Assembly: GCF_030867145.1 (NCBI RefSeq)
Contig: NC_134433.1
Span: 16,527,896 to 16,591,895 of the forward strand
Length of the DNA stretch: 64,000 nt
Reading direction: 5' to 3'
Source of the DNA: Opisthocomus hoazin
Lineage: Eukaryota; Chordata; Aves; Opisthocomiformes; Opisthocomidae
The first letter of the stretch is position 1, and every line of letters begins with the position of its first letter. A program made the position numbers and the translations under genes. The notes beneath the pieces are model-generated. The model was not told the DNA's origin. It saw nothing but the letters and a program-made list of their open reading frames with translations, and did not search any database. Below, piece by piece: positions 1 to 15,388 of this stretch.

Positions 1-2315
1 TTAGTCATCTGAGACCTGGCAGAAGGGAATGTAAAGGGAATTTTCTGTGACTTTACAACACTGTAAGGCTAAAGTAGCTCAAGACAGCTCTCTGACCAGC
101 ACAAGCTGCAAACCACTGTTATTTCCTTCGTTCCTAAGACTTAATTACAATCTGACACTTCTCTAAAAGAAAACATTCATCTTCCTAGCAGGGCTTTAAG
201 GCATCAGCATTTCCTGTATTTCAAGGAAATATCAAAACCCTCATCCAACACAACATCTCTGATCCTGATTTCCTCCCATGTTTTTGCTTTTGAAATCCCA
301 TTTCTTTTCAATGGAAGAGCAAATCTGCATGCATGAAAGGCAGATGACTGGTATCCTGAAATGACTTCCCAGTGACAAGAGACAAATCCTTACAGTTAAC
401 AATGTCTTGATTTGGTAGAAAGACCACATCAGAAAAGATGACTTCTCAAGTACATAATATACCACCAAATGTCCGATAGCTCTGGATAAGGAACTAAGAA
501 GTGATAGCTCAAAGAAATGATAGCTCATTACAAAAAACTACGAAAAGCATGCAGAAATTCCTCATCTCAGATCAGCTCCTACCCAGTTAGATGATCATTT
601 TGCAAAAAAAACACCCCACCCCATCTCTGATTAGTTAGCAGAAGTGAATGCACCATGGAGAATGGGTCATCATTTTTGTCAGTGAGGTATTCCCAGTCAG
701 CGTTGATACACACAAATGAGCACAGTATAAAGTAGCGATCAGCAGTCCATAGTCCACAGATCGCAGGTTTTAATACTGATGAAGTTGAAAACAAGAAAAA
801 GGTAACGCAGTTCAGCACAAGACAGCAGCATGACTTTTAAGGTTTACTTTTCCAAAAGAGCATGTGAGCATGGGAAGTAAAAGCAACTAATCAGTGGTCA
901 AAGAAACTTCAGAATCCTCTTTATGCCTTCCCCTTATTTAGCACTTGTAACTATGGGTAGTGCCTTTGCTTCCAGTCTCCAGGCTGACTTGCTGAAGGCC
1001 AACGCATCCTCAACAGGAGGCCTACCTCTTGAACTTCGCCCATCTGGACTACTGCAGAGCAGAGCCTATGTTTTGTGAAACTGGATTAAAAAAAAAAAAA
1101 AGCTGTTTGACTTTTAATTCTGGTAGACATGATTAAGCATGGTACCTTTCTCTAAGTATTCAAGGTAGTGAAAAACAGTGTAGGATGGTGAACGCTCGCT
1201 GAAGTACACAGGAGTCTTGCCCTTTGACTTCAGCAGCTTTGGCTCAGAACCCAGGAACAGCATGAAAAGTAAACATCCTGATAAGCACCAATCTAGACCT
1301 TATAGACCAAGACAGAATTTGATAAGAGCATGAAAGGTAAGAATTACGTCTCCCAGCTTTTCTTTTAACAGACAGTCCCTATGAATTCCAGATGTTGTTA
1401 GAGTGTTACAGAGTTTTACAGAGCAAAGTTACATAATTATGATCTGTGATTTCTTTCAGATACTTACAAAATTGAAAACACTTTCTAAATAGTACATAAC
1501 GAAGTCCTCCACACATATAGTACAATAAAGTCAGATGATTACAGGTTCAGTACGGTACCCAATCTGTTCCTTTCAAGGCATCTTTGCTAGATGAAAGAGT
1601 TTCTGGCTCTGTTCCTCTCTCAGCCAGACATGGATTTCATTCAATTTGCTTTTTATGCTAAATACCACTCATATTGTGTACATTCTTTCTATTATTACAT
1701 CAGCTATAAAACCTGCACCTTTACTTATGAATTAACTTTGAGGATAATGAACAAGTTATAGTGGGCAGGGATTGGCTCTTCATCTCTTAAGTTTCCTAAT
1801 ACACACTGGATGCCTTTTCACTGCATTTAATCAATTAAAAATTACCAGATGGTATAGCATAACTGTGAAATCTTATAGGCTGTATCATGTCAGTTGGGAC
1901 CAGAATTTGGCGATCTCTGCATTTTTAAACTGTGCTTCTGAAATAATTCTAAAATTATCGTTACTATTTTACTATCTTCCTAATTCAGTCGTGCTTGTAG
2001 GGGAACAACCATTTTACTGCTGCTTGCCAGCAGAGTCCAAACCTGTCAGAGAGGTGCTCTGTGCCTTGAAATCATCAGGCTAAAGGAAGATGGTGAACAC
2101 AACACTGCGAGTGGGAGCAAATAAGTATGTGAGATAGTCAGGTATGTTAAGAACTCTCCTTAGTTCTTGAAAAAAACAACCAGTAGAGATCCACTATAAG
2201 TTGTTGTTTACTCCTGTCTTGCCTATGACAATTTAATCATTAATTGCAATTACAAGTGTCCATCACTATGTAGATAGTGAACCAGAGACCCTTCCATGTA
2301 ATCCAAATGGACAAG

Positions 2316-2365
2316 ACAGAGAAATTATTTCATTTTCCTGAGGTTATACAGCACCACAGTGAAAT
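2316..2365 (+). repeat. MIR-like SINE relic (low confidence)
   Basis: GAAATTATTTCATTTTCCTG followed by AGGTTATACAGC resembles the MIR-type 'GAAATTAAGTGACTTGCCC AAGGTCACACAGC' block. Only about 45 bases are recognisable. Confidence 0.35.
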
Positions 2366-4710
2366 ATGTAAGACTATCACCATGTATATTTTTTAAGGTC
2401 TCCCAAATTAAGCACCTAAAAAGCAATCTGAGAATCGCTTTTGAAAAATCTTGGTCATAAAGCTGCAACCTACTCTGAGATATTTCTAGCTAAGAGAAAT
2501 TCTACAGAGCTCTTTGGGGAGAGAAGTCTCCAAGATCAACAGGTGTCTGTGTTCTGTAGTGTAAACTGCAGTTAAACACACCATGTTGTGACCTCTAAAA
2601 AGAGGAGGAAAAAACAGAAAATAAGAGAAAAAAAGCCCTTGCAGTTGCACAATTGTGGAAAACAAAACACTCTATTTTTAGGCATGAAACACCAGTCCTC
2701 AGACTGGTGAGCACCAGGGAGGCGTCTCCAACAAATACAGCCTTTGCCTGCGTCTGCCATCATGATACAATATTTTCCAGACTACTAACTTCTGTTTGAT
2801 ATTTGTTTTGAAACACTGTTTTCCTTGTTCCTTGTTTCATACCAAGATACAGTTGACTTCCTGTGGATGAAATAACTACTCAGAAAATGAAAGTAATACT
2901 GAGAAAATCCCAGACCCTGTGTGATGTTACCTAATAAGAACATGAGTCAACCTAATCAGTTGCAAGAATTTATTGTCAATTTTCTATCTTTTAAAATCCA
3001 TTCCATAGAACGGCAGGAAATATTAATCAAAACACCACCATTTTCAAACTTCTTCCAAGAAGGATACCAAAGACTGTGCAAAAAAAAAAAAGCTGTAATA
3101 ATAAAAGGACATAAAGTGCGCTAGTTTTTAAACCAATGAAGCTGAACCCCAGCAGAAGGAAGCATACAGGCAATGAGGCAGTTCAACCTAATGTTGCAGA
3201 GTGGCAACTGAAAAAGAATATTTTATATGAGGTAGTAAAGCACCCAAACAAAGCTGTCTCATAAGTTACCGATTAGAAAAAAATAAAAATCAAGTTAATC
3301 CTTTTCAAAATGGATTAATGCAGAATATGAAGGCAGATTCTTCTGGGGGAAAAGGCACCCAGGTCGATAGTCACAGAACACAAAAGTTAGCTTCTTAGGC
3401 TCTCAGTTCATAGGTAAGGACAACAAACAGCAGATCCAGAAATGCCATCTTCATAATCTACTAGCTGGCTTAATTGTGCAGGACTACTCCCTTAAGTGTG
3501 CAGTATCAGGGACCTCACGACCAATGATAAATACAAACACTGTTAATCTCTTACCTGCAAGTGACAGATGCCTCGGTCTGCCTCTATACTTTTAAAAACT
3601 ATTTTAAATACCAAACACAACTATGAGGAAATCAGAAAATATTCTTCAAAGAACAGGATTTGGTTTTGGTTTTTTTTTTAAGTTAATGTGTCTGTCCTTA
3701 TTAATCACAAGCTGAAAGAAGTATTTGATACTGAAGGATACTTCAGTTGACACTATTTCATAAAACCTAGCTTGACAGAAGTATAAGATAAATTAATCAA
3801 ATAATACAAAAGTTGAAAGATGTACCAGCTGGCTTGTGCTCAAGAAGAAATATGTTGCCTCTGAACAGTAGGAAAGACTGCAGTAAAGCAGCTGACCAAG
3901 CGGACAGCACAGTACAGCGTCAAGCCATCTTCACGGGTTATTGACTTGCTTTAGAACACAGTTCTTGACAGAGAGACTGCTCACATGCTTCAAATGAACA
4001 TATGCTATTGTGGATGACACGGAGGGACACTGCATGGTGGAGTATAAACCTCTAAAGACTTGTTCTTACAGTTTAAGGTCAAGGACTCTCATAATGAATT
4101 AGTCTTATGATATTGAACATCTAAGACTCACAGCCGCTGCGCTGCCTGTTTGGGTTGCATATTATCAGAGATTTATATGAAGGCACAATTTGTAATGCCA
4201 AGTTAAAAGATATTCACAAATAAGAAACTGTTTCCCTTAAAAAAAGATCACAGGAATATTATTGGTTTCTCTCAGCAATAGTGTGTATACTTGTTCTTTA
4301 TAGTATCGCAGCAAAATCACTTCCTTATGACATCTGAAAATGAGCCAGACACCATAGATGGCTTTTGTTTAGCATCAAATTCTTAAGCTCACATGTCTTT
4401 AAACAAAAAGCAATGCCTGTGACAAAATGAACCAAGTGAAAAAGAGATTATAAAGTGCTAAATCTAAAGAATGATTTAAAGAATATTCAGTTATTGACAA
4501 ATGCACTAAACAAAGCCTGGCTTGGGATGGAAGTATTCTGTTCAGCACCCACAGGGCTCAGAAGACTTTCAGTGGCAAGAGTGAACTGAAATCGGCGACA
4601 CCTCTGACTTCAGAATGTGATCAGAAACACATACATCTCATTAACCATGTGAAGTGCAGAGTACTATCTTGTATTTTAGACAAACCACAAGTTTACAATC
4701 TTTTCCATAC

Positions 4711-4740
4711 CAACACCTGACATCAACACCTGACATCAAC
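4711..4740 (+). repeat. 13-bp tandem duplication
   Basis: The unit CAACACCTGACAT occurs twice in perfect tandem (4711-4723 and 4724-4736), plus four bases of a third copy. It looks like a small local slippage event with no evident function. Confidence 0.9.
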
Positions 4741-5337
4741 AAATCAGAAGGAAAAAAAAAAAAAAGAGAAATATTTTTCACTACACAAAGCTTCTACATG
4801 AGGCTCCAAGGCTGGTAATAACAACAGCAGACCCTTTAACATTTGTCTGTGGGCTTAACAGCAAGAACCTATACGCTAAGCGAAACACATCAGCTAACCC
4901 ACCAGTCAACTGCCATTGTTCGAATCTTTCTAGACACGTCACTTCCATATTTGTTATGTACAGATTATTTCCACACAATTTCAGCTTTAGGATCCTAACG
5001 TTTTATATATATAGAAAAGAAAGTATCGCACCAAATCTGGTTCTGTCCTCAGACTGAATGTTGATGCGTCTATAGCCTGGAGCTAGTGACCAACTTTTTT
5101 CTCATTTTCCTTAGCTAAAATGTCATCTAAATAAGCTGTTTCACCGTACTTCAACAAATAAAAACATGACCCCAACCTATTAAACAGAAGTCTCCCAACT
5201 GTCTTTTCCTTGTTCAATATTTGCCTTGCATAGCAAGCCTCCTGTGAAAGCCTCTGTCTAGCTTAACTGACAGACTTGTCTGTACACAACCTTTGAACAA
5301 TTAGTTCCACTCAACTCCTATTTGTAGAGGACTACTT

Positions 5338-5400
5338 AAGAGAAGTTATTGACCCAAGGTCTTACAGTAACCAGCTGTAAAACTGTTGTTTCCAGAATGT
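5338..5400 (+). repeat. MIR-like SINE relic
   Basis: AAGAGAAGTTATTGACCCAA followed by GGTCTTACAG resembles the MIR-type core 'GAAGTGACTTGCCCAAGGTCACACAG'. The match runs about 35 bases with several substitutions, consistent with an ancient amniote insertion. Confidence 0.45.
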
Positions 5401-8225
5401 AGTTATTACACTTGTGTAAACACAATGAAAACCATCAGGCTAATGAGTGGCCAGGTGATAATATTCCATACCAAAAGTGAAGCTGGTAACTGAATGCTGA
5501 CTATAGCAGTGCTTATCTGTGGGGCTAACAAAAACTAGTGCTTTTTACCTGACTTTTTGATGGCCTCTTAATCATTCAGCTATTGCATATACCTAGCAAC
5601 AGTCCATTACTTACCAGAACTGTCATGATATTCAAGTACAGAAATGGGTTCCTCATTACAGTAAAAAGAAACTAAATCCTATTAATAGAATAGGCTTGTC
5701 CCCTTTTACCGACATTATTCTTTGTTGCGTCAACAGTTTGATAAGCACTGGATGCTTTTTTCTTTTAAAATGTGCAATAGTAATTACAGTATACAATACA
5801 GTCTCTTTTATCCCCTCTTACTTAGTTTGCACCCAACATCTTTATTTTCAGAGATTCTGGATGGCTGCATATGGAAATACCGATGCAGCAGTCTATTTGG
5901 TGTTGACAGTTTCTTCGTAGCTGCCATCAGAGAACCATGGAGGAGACTGACCAATGAAGTGAGCAGCAGGAATAAAGTTATGCCTGTGACTGTGCAAGTC
6001 TTTCCCTCAGGGGGCCGTGTTAAAGCCACCGGCAGCTAATCATTAGCACAGCGGCACTAACACCAAACGAAGACACTGGTGGAACAGAGAACAGTTCTTC
6101 AGTCTCAGCAAGACTGGGTGGCAGAGAGTTGCTCAAACAAAGATGACCCTGGATACTGCTGAAGTGAACTCAATTGACCACATAAACTCTCAGATCAACA
6201 GGTTAGTGAGTGGTAAATTCGGGCAAGTTTAGGCTTAAATGACTTCTCAGAAGTTTTCTGGATAATAATTTTGGCAGAAATATTGAAGATTGGCCTAAAT
6301 AGCTTTTCAGAGTTCGGGTTCTCATCTACATCTCTGGTCTCAAATTATGCTGCTGAAAACCAGAATTTGTATAAGGTCTTGAAAACATAAAAGCCTCAGC
6401 TATGCAGCTGAATGACTTTTCAGCTCAGTCATTAGAGAAACATGTCTGTTAGACATTGGTTACTCTCACTGTTACAAGGAAGTAAATAGTTGTTTTGCAT
6501 TATGTCCCCCCACCACCAAGAAAATTATTTGTCCCACAACAGAGTAAATAACATTATCTTTATGCTATATTTCCATTCTATTAAAAGGTTTGTTATTTTG
6601 AAAACCAGATTATGTTTATATGAAAATACCCAAAAAACTCAGACATCTCATCATGCCCTACAACCGAATCACTACTGTCAAAATATTTAGCCATGGTGTC
6701 TCCAGCCTCAGCAAAAACGCTCCCTCTCTGCACCCTACCAAGAACTGCATGCTCTATCAGTTTCCAAAGACTAAAATTCACAGATCCTGGTCCTGCCATA
6801 TCAGCTACATCTATCATACCTTCAGTCTGATGTTCCCATATCTCAGCTGGCATCTCAGATATTGGGAGCTGCAGACAGGCCATGGTTGCACCTTCCAGCT
6901 CCTCGGTGCTTTCTCTCTAACTATCAACAAATTAAATAACAGGCATATAAGAATGATTTAGACATATGCAATTATCCTAACTGATTAATTAATTGAACAA
7001 AATATTATGTCTCACACAACATAAAGCAAGACAATTAAAGCAACAGAGAGTTGTTGAGCATGCTACATTTAAAGTTCAGGAAACCAGTATGTTTCCATAC
7101 GCTGTTAATCCCAGTAAGCCTTATCATTTTCACTACTGCACTGACACAAAGCTCAGTACATCTCCATGCTACAGATCAAATATATATAACAGAATTGGAG
7201 TACAGCATGGGTCATATGTTTGCTGTTCTTGATTAAAAGTAGCACATTCAGGTATCTTCTATCAAATCTACTTGAGCTTTTTTATTGCAGTGTTCAGTTT
7301 CATACCAGATATTCCCTGTCAGATGCCAAGGTTGAAGTTTTCTATGCTCTACCTTGCACCAAGTTATTCTGAAAGTTGAAACCAGAGTGGCGGCACTTTC
7401 AAAAAAGAAGTATTTAAGTAGAAAGACAAGTGGGTTTCCTCACATGAAGGAACTTACTCCTACTTTGTTGGGAAACTCTATCACCCTCATGCTTTATTAT
7501 CTGAAATTAAGTAGAAGAATGGCCCCTGCATAATACCTGAGTATCTTCTGATGCACCTGTCAGAAAAGAATTTGAGGAAGTGAAAGAAGTAGGGTAGAGA
7601 CACAAGATGAAAGAGAACAGAATTAATGAATATCAAGAACAAAAGTTGTGGGTGTGTAAGGTGATGCAAAAGACATGGGACTAGAGAGAGGAACAATAGT
7701 AGCAATGGCAGCGCAAAAAATAACAGAGGGCAGGAATTCTTGAAGAGGAGGGTTTAGGGTTAGCAGAGACAAAGGAAATTTTTTGATACAATACTTTATG
7801 GTATAAACATCCACTTATGGCCCCCATTTCTTTTATAGCACTAATCAAATTTTTTTCAGTCACTTTGGGCTAGGATTTTCTTTTTGTTTCTTTCACGGCT
7901 AAATGAAAACAAGAAACTCTGGAGCCTAGAAGTGCCTTAGCTCTTGAGTTCTATTGTGGCAGGTGAGGAAGCTCAACGATTTCGGGCAGCAAAAACAGGC
8001 CCACCCCCTAAAACCTGGGACGCGCAGCGCAGCGGGCAGTGCCACCTGGAGACAGACAGCTCCAAGTGCAGCCAAAGGCAAAGGGCGCCCTTCGAAAGGA
8101 AACTTGTACCCCTAAACTAATTTGAGGATGGCTAGTATTTCTGTTGAGTTTTCCCTAATGAAAATCTATTAGGGCAGTGAAGAGACGGTCTTAAAAAGGA
8201 CATGGACTCCCATTTTTAAAGGACA

Positions 8226-8231
8226 TTTATT
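8226..8231 (-). terminator. Candidate distal poly(A) signal for LYRM9
   Basis: AATAAA reads on the minus strand about 1.02 kb past the LYRM9 stop. It could end a longer 3' UTR isoform. Only the hexamer supports it. Confidence 0.3.
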
Positions 8232-8912
8232 ATATGTTGCAAAAAGTTGTGAAGGCCTTTATATCTGTACAACATTGCACATTTCAGTGATTACACCATT
8301 CAGTGCACAAAACCCATCTGAATGGTGTCCGTTTTCACGAGAGTTCAGCGATTCGGGTGACAGGCACCTACTTATATGTAAGAAAAGACAACCTTTAGTT
8401 CAAGTGCAAACCTACCGAGCAGAATGAAGATGTGCCGGTAGCATAGACGGGCAAGTGGAAAATACTGTGGTTCAGTTTCAGACGGGCTTAAAGTTCTTGT
8501 GGGTATGTTCTCCACCCAGTAGCCAATACTTTTGTGTCTGCTATTAGATTGAAACCAGTCCTGTGTCCTGGTCATACCTCTGCTTGACTCTGAAAACATA
8601 TCTATGGTTCTGACAGAGGATGATCTGACGTAACAGACTGACTACCCTAATTCAGAACATGACACGAACACAAATCCACTGTTACAGAAGAATCTTGCCA
8701 CCAAATAACCTACACAATAAGCATATCAAACACTGTTACTTTACAGTGGATGTAGGCGTAACAGTATAATCTAGTAAAGAGAAATTTGCTCTGATCCTAA
8801 TGAGCGTTTCTCAGGTTTGCGAGCTCCCACTAAAGGCTATATGCTCAGATACTAAAATTCTTTCAGATCAGGCACTGTAATTCATCAGATATAAATGACA
8901 GACAGGGCACTA

Positions 8913-8918
8913 TTTATT
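8913..8918 (-). terminator. Candidate proximal poly(A) signal for LYRM9
   Basis: AATAAA reads on the minus strand here, about 340 bases past the LYRM9 stop codon. A TG-rich stretch (GTGCCCTGTCTGTC) follows it, as expected for a downstream element. This would give a short 3' UTR. Confidence 0.45.
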
Positions 8919-9106
8919 TGTTACTGACTTGCACTCCATTACATTTTTACTCTCAGTAAGTTTTCCTGAGAAGCTCTCCATGCTATTCAAATCCTAAACA
9001 AGTTCAGGCTTTAAGCTGAAGTTTGTGATTATACAAGGTAATAACTGCGAACCTGGATCATGCCTTTTAATCTACAGACTCAAATAGCTTCAGAAATATT
9101 AATGTA

Positions 9107-9155
9107 GCTTCATGACATCCCAGTGAGATATAAATTATTGTATTTGTATTCTCTG
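9107..9155 (+). repeat. MIR-like SINE relic inside the LYRM9 3' UTR
   Basis: The segment around CATGACATCCCAGTGAG resembles the part of MIR-type elements that reads 'CACAACACCCCTGTGAG', followed by a degraded 'TATTATTATCCCCATT'-like stretch. It is heavily diverged, recognised by eye only, and could be chance. Confidence 0.35.
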
Positions 9156-9253
9156 AGAGAAAACTCCAGGCACTAACTATAATATAGTACTGGACTTGAC
9201 TGCAAGACCTCTAAAGATGTTTACCAACGACATTGTCTTCATCATTCTTCTTC

Positions 9254-11453
<2,200 letters not shown>

Positions 11454-13935
11454 TTAATTTTATTTAAAAAAAACACAGAAACATAAGCATAATTTTACAA
11501 CAATGAAAATAGGGCTGGCAAATTAAGGTTTAGCAGCATAACTTCAAGAAGCTTTAGAAGAGAACACAATATGTAATGAATAAGAACTTGCTTAGTTTAT
11601 GGACAGATGGGGGTCAGTTGTCACTGATCAAGCTATTAAAATATAAAAGTGTGGATCTCACACAAGAAGATCACTTTATGATGGTAATATTAAAGTGTAT
11701 TGCAATATTAATTTTTTTCTAGTTTAAAAAAAGACCCACAGTGTAAGCTGGCACTGGTACACAAAACAGTACCGCAGAGCCCAGGGAGTTATCTACTTGA
11801 CAAGGCATGATTCTTAGATTCGTTCAAGCTTCCAGTACTTTCCCTGAGCATGCGTAAGAGTCCGTCCACATGGTGACACTGGAGAATGGGGACACTCATA
11901 ATTGCTACAAGTAGTGTTGGAATTCAACACCATTTCTTAGTATTGTCATTCTCTCATGAGTATCTTGTGAACTGGCCTATGGATGTCAGGCTTTAACTTG
12001 AAATAACATGTATAAATATAGGGGAAGACAGGCAAAAATATCAATAGCTTTGAAATTTTCCTTTTTTTTTGTAACAGCAATAGGAAAAGAACAAATCTAA
12101 CAAGTTTCACCTCCATAACTATACTTACATGTTGTAACAATAAGTCCATCCAAGCTATATAAAATGCTGATCGAATACTGTAAATGCCTTGTCACTTAAC
12201 AGATGGTTACCATCTGCAGAGAACTAAATTAACATTTGGAAAAAAGCACTTTTACATCATTACTTTTAAGAATACAGATAATAAATAAGTAACTGAATAA
12301 TGAAGTAGGTGTATGGCTTCATTTTAGCACACTTGATGATACTTACTCATCATTTGCAATTTTTTTTTTCCTTTTTCTTTAGTAATTTAAGTTGTTCAGC
12401 CAAATTTATTTCAGAATAGAACACCACAGCTATCGCATGCCGGGGCCGTATATTTGCACAGACTAGCTCTTCTTGCCATGGGCAAAATCTCCTCACCATG
12501 ATCTATAAAATGTCCATCATAATGGGATACGCACTACTGTAAACTGGGGTTTTTTCCTGTTCATTACTGAAAGATTAGGTGAAATCTATGCTATATTGAT
12601 TTTCTGAATTTAACTATCTTTTGTCAAAAGTAATATCGCGTAAAATGAGAGACCACTGTTCCTGTGTCAGAGCTTCTTGTCTACAGGAAACGTGTGAGAA
12701 AGCCTTGCAATCTTAGCCTTATTATCTGTATTGGAATTGTGCCCGTACTCTTCAGTCATGGATTTGGGCTCTGTCATGGTAGGTACTATATATACATAAA
12801 TATCTAATGAAAAAGTTTCTGCCACGAAGAATTGACAAGGCAGACTAATGACAAGTCATAAGATGAGGCAGCGCGAGGTAGATGAGCCAAACAGGTGGGA
12901 CGGGAATGGGGAGGAGGTGACAGTAATACGAGCCTGTTTTTGTGCAGACTAATAAGCACACAATATAGCTCACCACCTGCTTAGCTGATATCAACAGGCA
13001 AGTTTTATAACACTATTTTTTAAGGACTTGCAGAAACCTAGTGAGTCACAGCTGATGGGTGTTATGGAAGCCCCTAAGCAAGGCTCTGACGACACTTCAG
13101 AAGAAAAAGCTTTTCTAGCCTCCAAGGCAAAAATATGACTGTCTTAGTAACCCTGTTCAGGACTATCTCATGAGCTGATGACATAAATTATCAAACTAAT
13201 TCTAAGATATGCAATAGGCTTAATAGGCATAAACCTTTGAAGAACAAATGTCAGGATCCCTTTCCTGCTTATTTATACTGACATTTTGCCTTACATCTGA
13301 AATAGGTTCTGTGTAGCTCATTTGTGACTTTATTCAAAATCTCTTTAGCAACTTTTTCAATTAGCAAAGCCCTTTCCCCAAAGTATTAGAGTATATAGAC
13401 TTATGACAAATGGTACCCCAAAACAAATGCTGATCACAGTGACTAACTCCCTGGTGAAAAATACCCATAAAAGTTACAAAAAAAAATCCCAATTTGACAT
13501 TCATTACCAATATGCCCCATTTTTTGTGATTGCAACGAGCTGCAGGATCCATATATTGTATTGCTTACCCCAATTTGTTATCAATGCTATAAAAAACCCT
13601 AAACAACCAAACAAAGGCTGCTGGACCCTAAGCTCTGTAAACACCACTACAACGGCAGTGATGACTTCTCATTGGAGCTAATACAACACAGCTTGTTGGA
13701 GCAGCTACCAACACAACAGTCAGCTTGGTCAATTCCTTAATTAATCATACGTTAATGACTATCTATTCAGGGGATCTTGGAACAGAAAAAGTAGACAAAG
13801 GCCATTGCCAAGATAGATAAATGGGTGATATCTATGTCAAACACGGCAATTGGAAATCCTGCTGGTTTGTACTGTGCTGGCAGTGTCCCATCTGGTACAA
13901 GAAGGGCTAATACATATCACAAAGACAAAAGGTGG

Positions 13936-14210
13936 GTCACATTTAACATTTAAGATAACAACTTTGATTTGGTTGTTATTACTGAAGCCTGGAATAAAGA
14001 TCTCAAGGACTGAAATGGTGTAACATATTTAGGAAAGATTCCACAGACAAAATACAAAAAAGTAGAATTTTCAATTTTAGTTACAGGTAAAAGCAGTGGA
14101 TGATGATGACTGCTGTAAATTTTCAAACACCTCTTTCTCTCAGAACAGTTGAGTGTGATATCATGAAGTCTTGAGGACAAGAAAATCTTCTTTAGTTTGT
14201 TCCCGGATTC
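13936..14210 (+). mobile_element. Relic of a CR1-like LINE, endonuclease region
   Basis: Bases 13957-14013 translate to NNFDLVVITEAWNKDLKD followed by a stop. The FDLVVITEAW segment matches the 'D-L-x-x-I-T-E-T-W' motif of apurinic-type endonucleases in CR1/L2 LINEs. The nearby TATTTAGGAAAGATT resembles the CR1 'TTGTTTAGGAAGGAT' that follows this motif. The frame is then lost to stops and indels. This is an old inactive fragment with uncertain boundaries. Confidence 0.45.
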
Positions 14211-15242
14211 TGGCATCTTAACTTCTACCCTCTGCCAGTTATCCAGCCCTCCCACAATTGCTATGCCATAACAGAAGTAAATCTGTACAGACCTCTGACA
14301 GGTCAGTGATGTGCCAGTAAAGCTCCTCACCCCGAGGAGTCCTGTCTTTCCCTAGTACCTACAACTGACCAGTGCTTTGCTGCACTTTGAGCTTCATGGG
14401 GTGTGTCTGCTTTTAAGTACTTGATACGTTCTATCAGTAAAATACAAGAGGTGAGCTAAGACTTCACAAGGATCCCTCCCGAAAAATCAGTCACAGCCAA
14501 AATATGGTTTCCATTAGCTTTCACAAACAATTAGAAAACCATTCTTCCATCACGAGGGCAATAAGTTGGCTCTATACTGCTGCTGCAATCTCTTCATTCT
14601 GCTTGTTCTGTTTTTTCATATTTAATAAAAGCCATTCAGCCTCACACACTACAGGAACTGGATACTTTCCAAAAAAACCAAACATATGTAGGGCATAAAG
14701 ATGCTAGAAAAATTTAGAAATATAGACAAAGACCTGACTTTTCAAAAGAGCTTCAGTCTGACTAGTCCAACTGCTAGCTTACTTTCCAAGCACACAAGAT
14801 GTGCTAATTATGGCTTTACCTAAAAAGTTCAGCTTAAAATACATCAGAATACCCCCAGGCTTCAAAATGTTAATGTCTTGTTTTCTTCCAATCTCTTTTT
14901 CCTCTAAAATGTCATTTTCTCTTGCAATAAAACCTATGCTGGGCATCAGCTCCATGCATTTTCTGGTATGGATACATTTCACTTTGGCATTTGAGTACAG
15001 TAGGTGATTATACTGTCTATAGTCAGCAGAGAGATTCCTGCATTCCCCTTCCAACCAACAGAAAAATAAGCAACTCCAAAATGTGACTCAAATAATATAC
15101 AGACTGAATTACTCCCTGCCCTTCTCTCCATTGAAGAAGGAAGGAGTAGCAAAACAAGAATTGTAATACAGATCCTGCAGTTACAAGCCGAAATTAGGTA
15201 GGATGATTCCAAGTTTGTGTCCTGTTCCGAAAACAGAAATAT

Positions 15243-15388
15243 AATCATAGAATGGTTTGGGTTGGACGGGACTTTTAAAGATCATCTAGTCCAACCCCCT
15301 TACCACAGGCAGGGACATCTTTCAGCAGATCAGGTTGCTCAAAGCCCCATCTGATGGGGCTTTGAACACATCCAGTGGTGGGGCAATA
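15243..15388 (-). mobile_element. CR1 LINE, 5'-truncated 3' end
   Basis: Read on the plus strand, AATCATAGAATGGTTTGGGT opens the reverse complement of the CR1 3' end. TTAAAGATCATCTAGTCC, CAGGGACATCTTTCAGCAGA and GGTTGCTCAAAGCCCCAT follow in consensus order. The element is on the minus strand, with its octamer-like tail at 15243. The 5' end is truncated near 15388, which is usual for CR1. It is moderately diverged. Confidence 0.92.

Larger units (their letters stand above)
1..8205. other. AT-rich flank with no recognised gene
   Basis: No ORF here resembles a known protein, and no exon with convincing splice sites was recognised on either strand. Contents are two MIR-like relics (2316-2365, 5338-5400), a 13-bp tandem duplication at 4711-4740, a more GC-rich block with overlapping ORFs on both strands (6593-6961), and a GC-richer patch near 7970-8100. 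It lies downstream of LYRM9. In mammals the next gene on that side is NOS2, but no NOS2 exon was seen. Confidence 0.7.

Noticed and set aside
4915-4930. GTTCGAATC, resembling a tRNA T-loop
   Set aside because: No acceptor stem, D-loop or anticodon arm can be built around it.
1-8205. NOS2 3' exons expected from mammalian gene order beyond LYRM9
   Set aside because: No sequence resembling NOS reductase-domain exons was found on either strand. The gene, if syntenic, lies outside the window.
13950-14330. 126-codon minus-strand ORF
   Set aside because: It is antisense to the CR1-like endonuclease relic, whose plus-strand translation carries the real motif.
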